The notes under the pieces are model-generated. The model did not search any database. It was given only the letters and a program-made list of their open reading frames with translations, and was not told the DNA's origin. A program made the translations under genes and the position numbers. A stretch of DNA of 64,000 bases from contig NZ_QOCG01000030.1 of NCBI RefSeq assembly GCF_003318235.1, forward strand, positions 588,580 to 652,579. Direction: 5' to 3'. This DNA comes from Loktanella sp. D2R18. Lineage in GTDB: Bacteria; Pseudomonadota; Alphaproteobacteria; Rhodobacterales; Rhodobacteraceae. This document shows positions 1 through 8,576 of this stretch, one piece after another (the stretch's first letter is position 1; each line of letters starts with the position of its first letter).

Positions 1-490
1 TCGCCTCAGAAAGCGCCCGAATATCAACAGATTTCAGCCAAGGGTTAGACGGCGTTTCGATAAACACCAAGGCGGGATCATGGGTGGCGCAGGCCCGGGC
101 AAGCTCCGGCACGTCCACTTCGATCAACGTAATCTCGCGCCTTGTACAAAAATCGCGAATCCATGCGGTCGTGCCCCAATAAATTCCCGATTGCAAAACA
201 GCCGTCGCGCCATTGGGCAGGGTCCGGAACACCGCAGCAATCGCAGCCATACCCGATGGGAATAGTAACGTATCAGCCGCCCCTTCAAGCTGCTGCAACA
301 CGCGTTCCGCCTGACGCAGATTGTCGGAATTGTCGCGCGCATAGATATTGTCATCACGCAGCAAGTCGTAGTTTTCATCACGCATAAACGTGGTCGAAGG
401 CTGCAAGGCAGGCACAACGCCGCCCGATTGCGGGTCAAGCGCCCCTGCGGCATGGGCGGCGATCGTGGCGGGTTTTAGATCATTTTTCAT
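1..490 (-). CDS. Trans-sulfuration family PLP-dependent enzyme (partial, N-terminal 163 residues)
   Basis: The gene starts at 490 (MKNDLKPATIAAHAAG) and runs off the left edge. The visible part resembles the Cys/Met metabolism PLP-dependent family (cystathionine beta-lyase / gamma-synthase). It has the N-terminal GVVPALQPSTTF segment, the YARDNSDNLRQAE stretch that contributes active-site contacts in this fold, an LFPSGMAAI segment, and FIETPSNPWL near the edge. The PLP-binding lysine should lie outside the window, so the exact reaction cannot be settled (C-S lyase, gamma-synthase or related). No partner gene is visible on this side. Family assignment is firm, substrate is not. Confidence 0.85.
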   Translation of the reverse strand, partial: MKNDLKPATIAAHAAGALDPQSGGVVPALQPSTTFMRDENYDLLRDDNIYARDNSDNLRQAERVLQQLEGAADTLLFPSGMAAIAAVFRTLPNGATAVLQSGIYWGTTAWIRDFCTRREITLIEVDVPELARACATHDPALVFIETPSNPWLKSVDIRALSEA

Positions 491-540
491 GCGTTTATCT
501 GGCGCAGAATTCACGACAGATGCAAGGTCTTACGCCAAAA

Positions 541-1257
541 TTAACAGGTCATTTCGGGCGCAACAGGCTTCGGGCGGTTGAACAACACACGCAGGTTCCG
601 TTTCACGACATTCTGCCAAACCAATGCGGGCAGGCTTTTGAAGAAATCAGCCGCCGCCCCTTTGCCGGCTTTGCGTAAGGTCTGTACTGCGATCTTTGGC
701 GTGGCGGGTCGAAAATAGTTCTTGGTTGTTGCTGGTCGCCCCGCAACCAAAGCATCCAATGCAGATTTCGTGACTTTCGGATTATTCCACGCGGCGCGAA
801 ACACCACACAGCCGTTGCGGTTGATGACAAAGACCGCGTTCGGCATGCCACCAAAGGCGCGATGCCCAGACCCGTCAAAATCATCGGCCAAAATTTCACG
901 TGTCTCGCCATCAACCTCGGCTAAACGCTGTGCGCAGGCTTGCTTTTGCCCAAAGTCATCGTGGTTAGGAATGTCTTTGCCCGGATGGGCCTCGCGGACA
1001 TAAAGCACGGCGCTGGCAACATTTGGGTAAATCGCATCCATCGCGGCCATCGCTTTACGCCGGGTTTGGAACAACGGACATGTGATACTGCCCAGTTCCA
1101 GCACCAAGAAATCACCGTCAAAATCCAAAAGCCGTCGCTTTGCCCCGCTCAAAGTCGTCACATCGATATCCGGAGCCTTCGCACCAACGGCCGGGCCACT
1201 TGCGGTCGTAAAGTCATAATCAGCGGATGAGAACGCACTATAATTGTAGTCAGCCAT
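541..1257 (-). CDS. Iodothyronine-deiodinase-like redoxin (Cys form)
   Basis: A 238-residue thioredoxin-fold protein. Residues 54-62 read ELGSITCPL, which lines up with the GSCTUPPF active-site segment of vertebrate iodothyronine deiodinases, with Cys60 in place of selenocysteine. Further on, LYVREAHPG matches the deiodinase YIEEAH element, and MPNAVFVINRNGCVVF resembles the family's late beta-strand region. There is no signal peptide, so it is probably cytoplasmic. The C-terminal 70 residues are basic and not typical of the family. Bacterial members have no known role in thyroid hormone metabolism; a thiol peroxidase-like or dehalogenating activity is inference. It is monocistronic, with the next gene about 90 bp upstream in the same orientation. 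Confidence 0.75.
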   Translation of the reverse strand: MADYNYSAFSSADYDFTTASGPAVGAKAPDIDVTTLSGAKRRLLDFDGDFLVLELGSITCPLFQTRRKAMAAMDAIYPNVASAVLYVREAHPGKDIPNHDDFGQKQACAQRLAEVDGETREILADDFDGSGHRAFGGMPNAVFVINRNGCVVFRAAWNNPKVTKSALDALVAGRPATTKNYFRPATPKIAVQTLRKAGKGAAADFFKSLPALVWQNVVKRNLRVLFNRPKPVAPEMTC

Positions 1258-1346
1258 CTTGAGCCCTCCAAGTTTCTAGGGGGATCATACGCGAAGTTTC
1301 TCTTTTTCGTGTAACTTTTCGAAGGGCAGGTTTTCGCGATGCTCGC

Positions 1347-2072
1347 CTACTGGTCGGGATCGTTCGGGGCGCTTTGGCGTTTGTTGAAAATAGGGCTCAC
1401 TGTTTCCACCCAAGTTTCCTTTAGGAGGCGCGACCACTCTTGCAGCGGATAAATATAGATCAAGAACGGGTTCGTATCCGCCAACCCACTGCTAAGAGCG
1501 CCCATTTGTTCACGACATGGCCCGGGATTATAGTAGGTCCCAAAGATCCGATCCCACAAAGGCATGATATTTCCAAGGTTCTTGCCGTATGCAACAGGCG
1601 CATCCGCGTGGTGCCAGCGATGAAAAATAGGCGACGCAATCAGATATTTAAATGGGCCGTGATCAATTTCAAGGTCCATATGCACATAGATCCCATGCAC
1701 AAGGTAGAACGCTGCAATAATCGGGATCGCTTCGGGCATTTGCAGCCACGTCAGCAAGATCATATAGGACATCGTCATAAGTATCGATTCGATCGCATGC
1801 ACGCGCAGCCCAGTGAATGCATTTACATGGGTGTCAGTATGATGCGCCGCATGTGTCGGCCAGCCCCATCGCGTGTGCATGGCGCGGTGGCTCCAATAAT
1901 CGGCAAAATCGCGTGGGATAATGCCAACAATGCACAGCAACCAAAGCGGCCACCCATCCCAAAACGCTGGATCCAATGCCGGGATGTGTAACGCATCATA
2001 AGATACATGCAGTAAAGCGTTGATAACGTTAACAAAACAGACACCCGCGCCAATATTCATGGACAAGAACAT
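1347..2072 (-). CDS. Sterol desaturase / fatty acid hydroxylase family membrane protein
   Basis: A 241-residue integral membrane protein with the eight-histidine signature of the fatty-acid hydroxylase superfamily: HRAMH around residue 63, HAAHH about ten residues later, and HRWHHAD near residue 151. These histidines bind a di-iron centre in the family. Several hydrophobic segments flank them. The chosen start is the first ATG (2072); an in-frame ATG at 2060 is an alternative. The family hydroxylates or desaturates lipids at the membrane face. The substrate here (ornithine lipid, carotenoid, fatty acid) cannot be read from sequence. A hairpin lies 75 bp upstream, between this gene and serB. 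Confidence 0.85.
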   Translation of the reverse strand: MFLSMNIGAGVCFVNVINALLHVSYDALHIPALDPAFWDGWPLWLLCIVGIIPRDFADYWSHRAMHTRWGWPTHAAHHTDTHVNAFTGLRVHAIESILMTMSYMILLTWLQMPEAIPIIAAFYLVHGIYVHMDLEIDHGPFKYLIASPIFHRWHHADAPVAYGKNLGNIMPLWDRIFGTYYNPGPCREQMGALSSGLADTNPFLIYIYPLQEWSRLLKETWVETVSPIFNKRQSAPNDPDQ

Positions 2073-2146
2073 ACTTCGCAGCGAATGCCGAACGTAAGTT
2101 CAAAAGGCTTATCAAACCATTCCACGTGATTGTGTCTCGTCTTTTA

Positions 2147-2180
2147 TACAGCGGCCAAAGGTCCCAGACCTTTTGCTGTA
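2147..2180 (-). terminator. Hairpin downstream of serB (possible terminator)
   Basis: TACAGC (2147-2152) pairs with GCTGTA (2175-2180), and AAAGGTC (2157-2163) pairs with GACCTTT (2167-2173), giving a long interrupted stem with a 3-nt loop. It lies 40 bp beyond the serB stop. There is no clear T-run on the minus strand, so its role as an intrinsic terminator is uncertain. Confidence 0.4.
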
Positions 2181-2221
2181 AACCGTTTCAATCTACCAAA
2201 ATTATGGCAGTCGACCACAGT

Positions 2222-3100
2222 CTAGCTTCCCGCAAACTGATCGCGCGCATAGCCTTGCAGGTATAGAAGCGCGGTCAGGTCGCCGTGATTGACCCGCACG
2301 TCACACTCTTTCTGCACCGCTGGTTTGGCGTGAAGCGCAACGCCAGTGCCGGCGCGGCCTAACATGCCTAGGTCATTGGCGCCATCGCCCACGGCCAGCA
2401 CATCATCTTCTAAGATGCCCAATTTGACTGTGATTTCTTCAAGTGCGGTGACCTTGGCCGCCTTCCCCAAAATTGGCAGCCCGGGCGCACCCGTCATTTG
2501 ACCATCCGCAACCAACAGCGTGTTCGCCCGGTTTTCATCAAACCCCAATTCAGCTGCGATTCGCGCGGTAAAGGCCGTGAACCCGCCCGATACCAACGCG
2601 GCGTACGCACCATTCGCCTTCATAGTGCTCAGAAGCGCCCGGCCGCCCGGCATCAATGTAATACGTTCTTCAAGGACTTTATCAATCACGGATTCAGATA
2701 GGCCCGTTAGCAAGCCAACGCGTTCGGTGAGGGCCTCATTAAAGTCCAATTCACCGTTCATGGCGCGCGCAGTGATGTCCGCCACGCGCGGGCCAACGCC
2801 AGCCTCTGCGGCCAATTCATCGATGCATTCTTGTTCGATCATGGTGCTATCCATGTCGGCCAACAGCATCTTTTTTCGCCTATTTTCAGTAGGTTGAACG
2901 ATCAAGTCGACACCTGCGACTTGCAGATCATTCCAGACGTCCCACTGATTATCGGGCCGTTGCGGGATCGCAAATTCCGCGGCTTCATCGATCGCCAGCC
3001 AGACCGCATCACCGCCACCCCACGCATTGCGCAGGTTCTCGACCAGCGCCAATTCAAGGTTGCGTTTTTCAGGGTTCGTCAAAAGCGTGACTGTGAACAT
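2222..3100 (-). CDS. serB: Phosphoserine phosphatase SerB
   Basis: It dephosphorylates phosphoserine to L-serine, the last step of the phosphorylated serine pathway. The 292-residue product has a short N-terminal domain followed by a HAD phosphatase domain. Motif I is LLADMDSTMIEQE (DxDST type), a SGGFTAF segment carries motif II, and the C-terminal GDGANDLGMLG is motif IV. I chose the ATG at 3100 because AGGAAA lies just upstream and the family N-terminus (MFTVTLLTNP) begins there; a longer reading to 3184 would run into the shared serB/serC control region. It is divergent from serC-serA, so the whole pathway is encoded around one intergenic region. Confidence 0.95.
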   Translation of the reverse strand: MFTVTLLTNPEKRNLELALVENLRNAWGGGDAVWLAIDEAAEFAIPQRPDNQWDVWNDLQVAGVDLIVQPTENRRKKMLLADMDSTMIEQECIDELAAEAGVGPRVADITARAMNGELDFNEALTERVGLLTGLSESVIDKVLEERITLMPGGRALLSTMKANGAYAALVSGGFTAFTARIAAELGFDENRANTLLVADGQMTGAPGLPILGKAAKVTALEEITVKLGILEDDVLAVGDGANDLGMLGRAGTGVALHAKPAVQKECDVRVNHGDLTALLYLQGYARDQFAGS

Positions 3101-3200
3101 GATGTTTCCTATCCGCGTCAAAGGGTGTCGCAAAAAGCGGCTTAAGCGGCGGTCTAGCGTCATTTTGGCTGTTGTGAAAGCCAAAGTCAGGCTCTATGTC

Positions 3201-3255
3201 CGGCGGTGGGACACCCTTCCCCAACGAAGGGCAGATATCTGTGAGGATACCAGCA
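3201..3255 (+). ncRNA. serC-type leader RNA (putative)
   Basis: Just ahead of serC, CCCTTC (3214-3219) pairs with GAAGGG (3226-3231) around a CCCAAC loop. This is followed directly by the palindrome CAGATATCTG (3232-3241) and then the GAGGAT ribosome binding region. Alphaproteobacteria are known to carry a conserved structured element, the serC motif, directly upstream of serC-serA. Position and hairpin layout fit that element, but I could not align it to the Rfam model. Its ligand or mechanism is not known. Confidence 0.6.
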
Positions 3256-4398
3256 ATGGTTATGACCAAACCGGCTACGCGGCCGGCAAACGCGCGTTTT
3301 TCTTCTGGCCCCTGTGCCAAACCCCCCGTCTGGAATTTGGATGCTTTGCGTGACGCCCCATTGGGCCGATCACACCGTGCATCCGTGGGCAAGGCCAAAT
3401 TGGCCGAAGCGATTGAGCTAACCCGCGACATCTTGGGCATTCCCGCTGACTACCGCATTGGCATTGTGCCAGCGTCAGACACCGGTGCCTTTGAGATGGC
3501 GATGTGGTCCCTATTGGGCGAACGCCCAGCCGAAATGGTCGCATGGGAATCATTTGGGGCCGGTTGGGTCACTGATGTGGTCAAACAGTTGAAAATCGAC
3601 GCCACCGTTCATACAGCCGAATACGGCGAGATCGTCGATATGGCGGCACTGAACTATGACAACGATGTTTGCTTTACTTGGAACGGCACCACATCCGGCG
3701 TGCGCGTGGCCAATGGCGATGTGATCCCCGGCGACCGGGCTGGTCTAACGCTTTGCGATGCGACTTCTGCTGCATTTGCCCAAGACCTGCCTTGGGACAA
3801 ATTGGATGTGACAACCTTCTCTTGGCAGAAAGTCATGGGCGGCGAAGCAGCACACGGCATGTTGATCCTATCCCCGCGCGCAGTTGAGCGTCTCGAAAAC
3901 TACACACCTGCATGGCCTTTGCCGAAAATCTTCCGCCTAACCAAAGGTGGCAAATTGATCGACGGCATCTTCCGTGGCGAAACAATTAACACGCCGTCGA
4001 TGCTCGCCGTTGAAGATTACCTTGTCGCGCTGAAATGGGGCCGGTCTATCGGTGGTCTGGATGCGCTGATGCATCGCGCCGATGCAAACGCACGCGCGAT
4101 TTGGAACTTCTGCGCTGAAAACGATTGGATCGACAATCTAGCCGTTGATCCAGCGACCCGGTCAAACACATCGGTTTGCTTGAAATTCACGGATGACCGT
4201 ATCAAAGACGGCGCCGCCTTCGCCAAAGCCGTTGCAAAACGTCTTGAGGCCGAAAACGTCGCGCTCGACATCGGTGCCTATCGTGACGCCCCTGCTGGCC
4301 TGCGGATCTGGTGTGGTGCCACCGTTGAGACATCGGACATAGAAGCCATGTTGCCTTGGTTGGCATGGGCATTTGCGACCGAAATCGACGCACAATAA
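3256..4398 (+). CDS. serC: Phosphoserine aminotransferase SerC
   Basis: A PLP enzyme of 380 residues that transfers the amino group of glutamate to 3-phosphohydroxypyruvate. The N-terminus [20 protein letters not shown] is typical of the alphaproteobacterial SerC subgroup, and [12 protein letters not shown] contains the Schiff-base lysine. The start is set at 3256 (GAGGAT 8 nt upstream); ATG 3262 is also possible. A reading from 3196 would swallow the leader hairpin. It lies 84 bp upstream of serA with a strong hairpin between the two, and they are probably cotranscribed. Confidence 0.95.
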   Translation: MVMTKPATRPANARFSSGPCAKPPVWNLDALRDAPLGRSHRASVGKAKLAEAIELTRDILGIPADYRIGIVPASDTGAFEMAMWSLLGERPAEMVAWESFGAGWVTDVVKQLKIDATVHTAEYGEIVDMAALNYDNDVCFTWNGTTSGVRVANGDVIPGDRAGLTLCDATSAAFAQDLPWDKLDVTTFSWQKVMGGEAAHGMLILSPRAVERLENYTPAWPLPKIFRLTKGGKLIDGIFRGETINTPSMLAVEDYLVALKWGRSIGGLDALMHRADANARAIWNFCAENDWIDNLAVDPATRSNTSVCLKFTDDRIKDGAAFAKAVAKRLEAENVALDIGAYRDAPAGLRIWCGATVETSDIEAMLPWLAWAFATEIDAQ

Positions 4399-4424
4399 TC
4401 TCTCAAAAATCTCGCAAAATTTTC

Positions 4425-4461
4425 GGCGCAGGCGATCAGGTTCAATCTGATCTGCCGCGCC
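4425..4461 (+). promoter_or_regulatory. serC-serA intergenic stem-loop
   Basis: GGCGC (4425-4429), GGC (4431-4433) and GATCAG (4434-4439) pair with CTGATC (4447-4452), GCC (4454-4456) and GCGCC (4457-4461) around a 7-nt loop, with single-base bulges at A4430 and T4453. No T-run follows; the serA ribosome binding site does. It may be a processing or mRNA-stability element that sets the serC:serA ratio. Confidence 0.55.
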
Positions 4462-4482
4462 ACCTAAAAAGGATAGCTAACA

Positions 4483-6075
4483 ATGGCACCTAAAGTACTT
4501 ATCTCTGACAAACTTTCCGAAGCTGCGGTTCAGATCTTTAAAGATCGCGGCATTGACGTTGATTTCCAGCCTGACCTTGGCAAAGACAAGGACAAGCTGC
4601 TTGAAGTCATCGGCCAATATGATGGTCTTGCGATCCGCTCTGCCACCAAAGCAACTGAAAAAATCATCGCTGCTGCGACCAACCTTAAGGTCATCGGCCG
4701 TGCCGGTATCGGCGTGGATAACGTCGACCGTGAGGCCGCATCCCGCAAGGGTATCATTGTGATGAACACGCCATTCGGCAACATGATCACGACTGCCGAA
4801 CACGCGATTGCGATGATGTTCGCGGTTGCGCGCCAAATCCCAGAAGCATCCCAATCCACACATGCGGGCAAATGGGAAAAATCTAAATTCATGGGTGTTG
4901 AGCTGACCGGTAAAACACTGGGTGTCATCGGTGCCGGGAACATTGGTTCTATCGTTTGTGACCGCGCCCGCGGCCTCAAGATGAAGGTCATCGCGATGGA
5001 CCCATTCTTGTCCGAAGAACGCGCGACAGAAATCGGCGTTGAGAAAGTTGAGCTGGACGAGCTGCTGACGCGCGCTGATTTCATCACCATGCACGTACCA
5101 TTGACTGCAGATACGAAAAACATCCTGAGTGCAGAAAACCTTGCCAAAACCAAAAAAGGTGTGCGCATTATCAACTGTGCCCGTGGTGGTCTGGTGGATG
5201 AGGCCGCATTGGCCGAACTGCTCAAATCCGGCCACGTGGCTGGTGCCGCATTTGACGTGTTCGCCGAAGAACCCGCCAAAGAAAATCCACTGTTCAATTT
5301 GCCGAACGTTGTGGTGACCCCGCACCTTGGTGCTGCGACTTCCGAAGCTCAAGAAAACGTGGCCCTACAGGTCGCCGAGCAAATGTCAGATTACCTGCTG
5401 ACAGGTGCCGTGCAGAACGCATTGAATATGCCATCTGTCACCGCCGAAGAGGCCAAGATCATGGGCCCGTGGATCAAACTGTCTGGTCACCTTGGCAATT
5501 ACATCGGTCAAATGACAGACGAGCCGATCAAAGCCGTGAACATCTTGTTCGACGGTGAAGCCAGCGAAATGAACCTGAAGGCACTGACCGCCGCCACGAT
5601 TGCAGGCATCATGAAAACGGCCAACCCTGATGTAAACATGGTCTCTGCGCCAGTGATTGCCAAAGAGCGTGGCGTGAAAATTTCGACCACCAAACAAGAT
5701 CAATCAGGTGCGTTCGAAGGTTACGTCAAGATCACAATCGTCACCGAAACGCGCGAACGTTCGATCGCGGGGACCGTATTTAGCGACGGCAAGCCACGTT
5801 TTATCCAGATCAAAGGCATCAACATCGACGCCGAAGTCGGCGAGCACATGCTTTACACAACTAACGACGATGTCCCCGGCATCATCGGGACATTGGGTAC
5901 TTTGCTTGGCAAGAACAATGTCAACATCGCGAACTTTACACTTGGCCGCGCAGCTGAGAAAGGCGAGGCTATCGCCCTGCTTTATATCGACGCGCCAATG
6001 CCGCAGGCGGCAGTTGATGATTTGAAAGAAACCGGGTTGTTCAAACAGGTCAAACCGTTACGTTTCGACGTATAA
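4483..6075 (+). CDS. serA: D-3-phosphoglycerate dehydrogenase SerA
   Basis: The 530-residue long (type I) form catalyses the first committed step of serine synthesis, NAD-dependent oxidation of 3-phosphoglycerate. In order it has a substrate-binding domain, a Rossmann NAD-binding domain with GVIGAGNIGSIV (around residue 147), the NCARGGLVDE segment, the catalytic His in TPHLGAATSEAQ, an intervening domain, and a C-terminal ACT domain starting near residue 455 (GEHMLYTTNDDVPGIIGTLG). The ACT domain suggests allosteric serine feedback. AAAAAGGATAGC precedes the ATG. Confidence 0.96.
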   Translation: MAPKVLISDKLSEAAVQIFKDRGIDVDFQPDLGKDKDKLLEVIGQYDGLAIRSATKATEKIIAAATNLKVIGRAGIGVDNVDREAASRKGIIVMNTPFGNMITTAEHAIAMMFAVARQIPEASQSTHAGKWEKSKFMGVELTGKTLGVIGAGNIGSIVCDRARGLKMKVIAMDPFLSEERATEIGVEKVELDELLTRADFITMHVPLTADTKNILSAENLAKTKKGVRIINCARGGLVDEAALAELLKSGHVAGAAFDVFAEEPAKENPLFNLPNVVVTPHLGAATSEAQENVALQVAEQMSDYLLTGAVQNALNMPSVTAEEAKIMGPWIKLSGHLGNYIGQMTDEPIKAVNILFDGEASEMNLKALTAATIAGIMKTANPDVNMVSAPVIAKERGVKISTTKQDQSGAFEGYVKITIVTETRERSIAGTVFSDGKPRFIQIKGINIDAEVGEHMLYTTNDDVPGIIGTLGTLLGKNNVNIANFTLGRAAEKGEAIALLYIDAPMPQAAVDDLKETGLFKQVKPLRFDV

Positions 6076-6081
6076 ATCAAC

Positions 6082-6107
6082 AAGGCGCGTGAGACATCGC
6101 GCGCCTT
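6082..6107 (+). terminator. Hairpin after serA
   Basis: AAGGCGCG (6082-6089) pairs with CGCGCCTT (6100-6107) around a 10-nt loop, 6 bp after the serA stop. The following bases are only partly T-rich, and the next gene's ribosome binding site is 13 bp away, so termination may be incomplete. Confidence 0.55.
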
Positions 6108-6131
6108 ACTTCATTGCTGCAAGGAAATCTC

Positions 6132-6920
6132 ATGCGTCCAATCTATGCCATAGGCGATATTCATGGGCAGAAAGAAATGCTCGACCACGCGCTAGCGCTG
6201 ATTGAGACGGATGGCGGCAAAGACGCAGAAATCATCTTTTTGGGCGACTATGTTGATCGCGGCCCCGACAGTCGTGGCGTGATTGACACGTTGATGGCAG
6301 GTCAAGCTGCGGGCAAGCCTTGGACATGTTTGCTTGGCAATCATGATCGGTTTTTTGCGCGATTTATCCGCGAAGGCCGTCAGCATGACCCACGTGTGAA
6401 ATCAGGGTTGAATTGGCTCAACCCACGGCTTGGCGGCGCGCAAACGCTTTCGTCATATGGCGTGACAGGCGAAATGCATTTTGCAGAACAAAAATTCGGC
6501 GACCTCGAAGCATTGACCCATTGTGAGGTCGACGGAGACACGACCACACTCGCCGCCTTGATCGCCGCAGCCCAAGCAGCCATTCCAGAAGAACATATCG
6601 CATTCATCGAAAATCTACCGCTTTGGCACGAGACTGAAAACCTACTGTGTGTCCATGCTGGCCTGCGCCCGCATATTTCACTAGAACATCAAGACCCCGA
6701 AGACCTGATTTGGATTCGGGACGGGTTTCTAGAGACCAATCATAACTTTGGTCAACTCGTTGTGCACGGGCATACAGCGCTTGATCACCCCGAACACTTT
6801 GGCAATCGCGTCGATCTAGACGGCGGCGCAGGCTACGGTCGCCCGCTTGTCCCCGCCGTGTTCGAAGGCCGCAAGTGCTGGACGCTCACCGACAAAGGCC
6901 GGATGCCACTGCTACCTTGA
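6132..6920 (+). CDS. PPP-family serine/threonine protein phosphatase-like metallophosphoesterase
   Basis: A 262-residue calcineurin-like phosphoesterase. The metal-binding motifs are intact and in order: GDIHG at residues 8-12, GDYVDRG about 33 residues later, GNHD around residue 73, and HGHT near residue 214. This set defines the PPP / diadenosine-tetraphosphatase group. The start at 6132 follows AAGGAA; an upstream ATG at 6114 would overlap the serA hairpin region and lacks a binding site. The substrate (phosphoprotein or ApnA) is not determinable. It converges with the FAD oxidoreductase, with 22 bp between stops. Confidence 0.85.
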   Translation: MRPIYAIGDIHGQKEMLDHALALIETDGGKDAEIIFLGDYVDRGPDSRGVIDTLMAGQAAGKPWTCLLGNHDRFFARFIREGRQHDPRVKSGLNWLNPRLGGAQTLSSYGVTGEMHFAEQKFGDLEALTHCEVDGDTTTLAALIAAAQAAIPEEHIAFIENLPLWHETENLLCVHAGLRPHISLEHQDPEDLIWIRDGFLETNHNFGQLVVHGHTALDHPEHFGNRVDLDGGAGYGRPLVPAVFEGRKCWTLTDKGRMPLLP

Positions 6921-6942
6921 CCCGTAATCTCATGCTAACCTC

Positions 6943-8022
6943 TTAGTCAAACTGCCGCATAAATTTACGATCTATGTGGTTTTTCAGCCCCCACAGCAGC
7001 GGGCCGCCCCACGCCACGCCGAACCTTTCCGCCAAGGCCGATTTACGACCAAGCGATACGAGCTTTAGATAGTCTTTTTGTGGTTTATAGGGGCGCGTTA
7101 CCCCGCCAGAAATCACCGCGCGTAAATTATCGAAAAGCACCGGTGCTTGACGCACGGCATAGACCCCGGCCTTGGGCCGAGGATCAAACGCCAGATGCGC
7201 GCAATCGCCGACCGCAAAGATACGCGGATCATTGGACGCAAGCGTTGGGTCCACGGTGATATAGCCGTCCTGTAGCGCAAGTCCCGTCTCAGCGATCCAA
7301 TCATGCGGCTTGGCACCTGCCGCCCCAACGACAAAATCGCTGGATAATTCTTGCCCCCCAACGAGCATGACACCATTTTGCGTCAGTGCGGATACCTCGG
7401 AATTTTCAAGGATATCAACGCCTTGCGCATCCAAGGCCGCGCGCATTTTCGCACGAGCCCTATCGCCCAGCGCTGACAAGGCGGTGCTGCGATCAATCAA
7501 TGTCACCTGTGGCGCGCGGTCCGACAGTGCGTGCGCTATCGCCATCGCTAGTTCAGCGCCCGCGACACCGCCGCCAATGATTGCCACCTTGGGGTCGGTC
7601 GCCGTAGCCCGGTACTGGTCCCAACGGCTGGCGAAAACCCCCAGCGGTTTTGCAGGCACCCCATGCTTTGAAAAGCCGGGCATCTGCGGCATCTCTGAGG
7701 TGATCCCAATATCAACAGAGCACAGATCATATCTTATCGAGGCATGTCCGGAAACATGGACCATTTGCCCGTCTTGGTCGATCCCTGTGGCCGCCCCATT
7801 GATCAGCTGCGCACCCGCGAACCGGGCAAGGCGCACCAAATCGATATCCAGTTCATCCCGCACATAATGCCCCGCAACGAACCCGGGCAGCATGCCAGAA
7901 TAGGGCGCCGTTGGCCCCGGGTTAATCACTGTAACGCGGACGCCCGGTAACGGGTTCATCCCCCAAAGGCGCAGAACCAACGCATGGCAATGCCCACCGC
8001 CGATCAACACAATATCCGTCAT
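6943..8022 (-). CDS. FAD-dependent NAD(P)H oxidoreductase (SelD-fusion / NDH-2-like)
   Basis: A 359-residue two-dinucleotide-binding-domain flavoprotein. Its N-terminus MTDIVLIGGGHCHALVLRLW carries the FAD GxGxxH element and closely resembles the oxidoreductase domain found fused in front of SelD in many alphaproteobacteria. KVAIIGGGVAGAELA (around residue 143) is the NAD(P)H-binding fold, and IFAVGDCAHL is the second FAD contact. No SelD domain follows. The ATG at 8022 overlaps the upstream stop by 4 bp (ATGA), so it is the last gene of a translationally coupled operon. Electron acceptor unknown. Confidence 0.8.
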   Translation of the reverse strand: MTDIVLIGGGHCHALVLRLWGMNPLPGVRVTVINPGPTAPYSGMLPGFVAGHYVRDELDIDLVRLARFAGAQLINGAATGIDQDGQMVHVSGHASIRYDLCSVDIGITSEMPQMPGFSKHGVPAKPLGVFASRWDQYRATATDPKVAIIGGGVAGAELAMAIAHALSDRAPQVTLIDRSTALSALGDRARAKMRAALDAQGVDILENSEVSALTQNGVMLVGGQELSSDFVVGAAGAKPHDWIAETGLALQDGYITVDPTLASNDPRIFAVGDCAHLAFDPRPKAGVYAVRQAPVLFDNLRAVISGGVTRPYKPQKDYLKLVSLGRKSALAERFGVAWGGPLLWGLKNHIDRKFMRQFD

Positions 8023-8576
8023 GGCGACAACCATTGGCCAGCCCAATTGCTTGCACGGGAAAAAGAGGCTCGGCGGTGATCTGGCCCAAGATGCACCACA
8101 TCGATGGTCACGATCCGGCAAGTCAGCACAGCAAATGTCGCCGGATCTGGCTGTTTGACGTAATCAAGCGCCGTTTCGATCCGCGCGCCCGGACGCGGGA
8201 CAACGCCGTAAGATTGCTGCGCGTGGTCCGGAATTTTTTCCCAAAGCACGCGCGTGTCTGCACCAGAGGCGATGCTGACTTCGGCCTGTAACCGTAGTTG
8301 CAAGGCTTGTTCGGAGTCCCAAACATGAAGGGCGGCGCGGGGATGTGCGCGCAGGCTGCGCATTTTGGCAGAATGCAAATCCGTATGCACTGTCAAGCTA
8401 TGGTCCCGGTGGCTCACGCTGCGCAGCACAACCGTGCGCACTTCTGGCCAACCATCGGCCGATAGCGTCGCAAAACTCGGCAGGCGCGCGGGGTGATCTG
8501 CCTCTGCCACGCCACGGGCCAACGTTTCCCATACGCACGACTTGAGCCCGCCAAGTGTTTCAAACCAATTACTCAT
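8019..8576 (-). CDS. Pyridoxamine 5'-phosphate oxidase-like FMN-binding protein
   Basis: A 185-residue split-barrel flavoprotein. The opening MSNWFETLGGLKSCVWETLARG, then RLPSFATLSADGWPEVRTVVLR and the HSAKMRSLRAHPRAALHVWD segment match the Alr4036-type FMN-binding family related to PdxH. It is shorter than true PdxH and probably does not make PLP. It overlaps the upstream AttH-like gene by 8 bp and the downstream FAD oxidoreductase by 4 bp, so a flavin-dependent role shared with its neighbour is plausible but unproven. Confidence 0.75.
   Translation of the reverse strand: MSNWFETLGGLKSCVWETLARGVAEADHPARLPSFATLSADGWPEVRTVVLRSVSHRDHSLTVHTDLHSAKMRSLRAHPRAALHVWDSEQALQLRLQAEVSIASGADTRVLWEKIPDHAQQSYGVVPRPGARIETALDYVKQPDPATFAVLTCRIVTIDVVHLGPDHRRASFSRASNWAGQWLSP

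Noticed and set aside
1440..1991. 183-codon plus-strand frame at 1.4-2.0 kb
   Set aside because: It lies fully antisense to the sterol-desaturase-family gene, whose histidine motifs are intact; the frame has no family features.
4477..5352. A 291-codon open frame antisense to serA
   Set aside because: It is a mirror of serA codon bias, with Phe/His/Cys-rich composition and no ribosome binding site.
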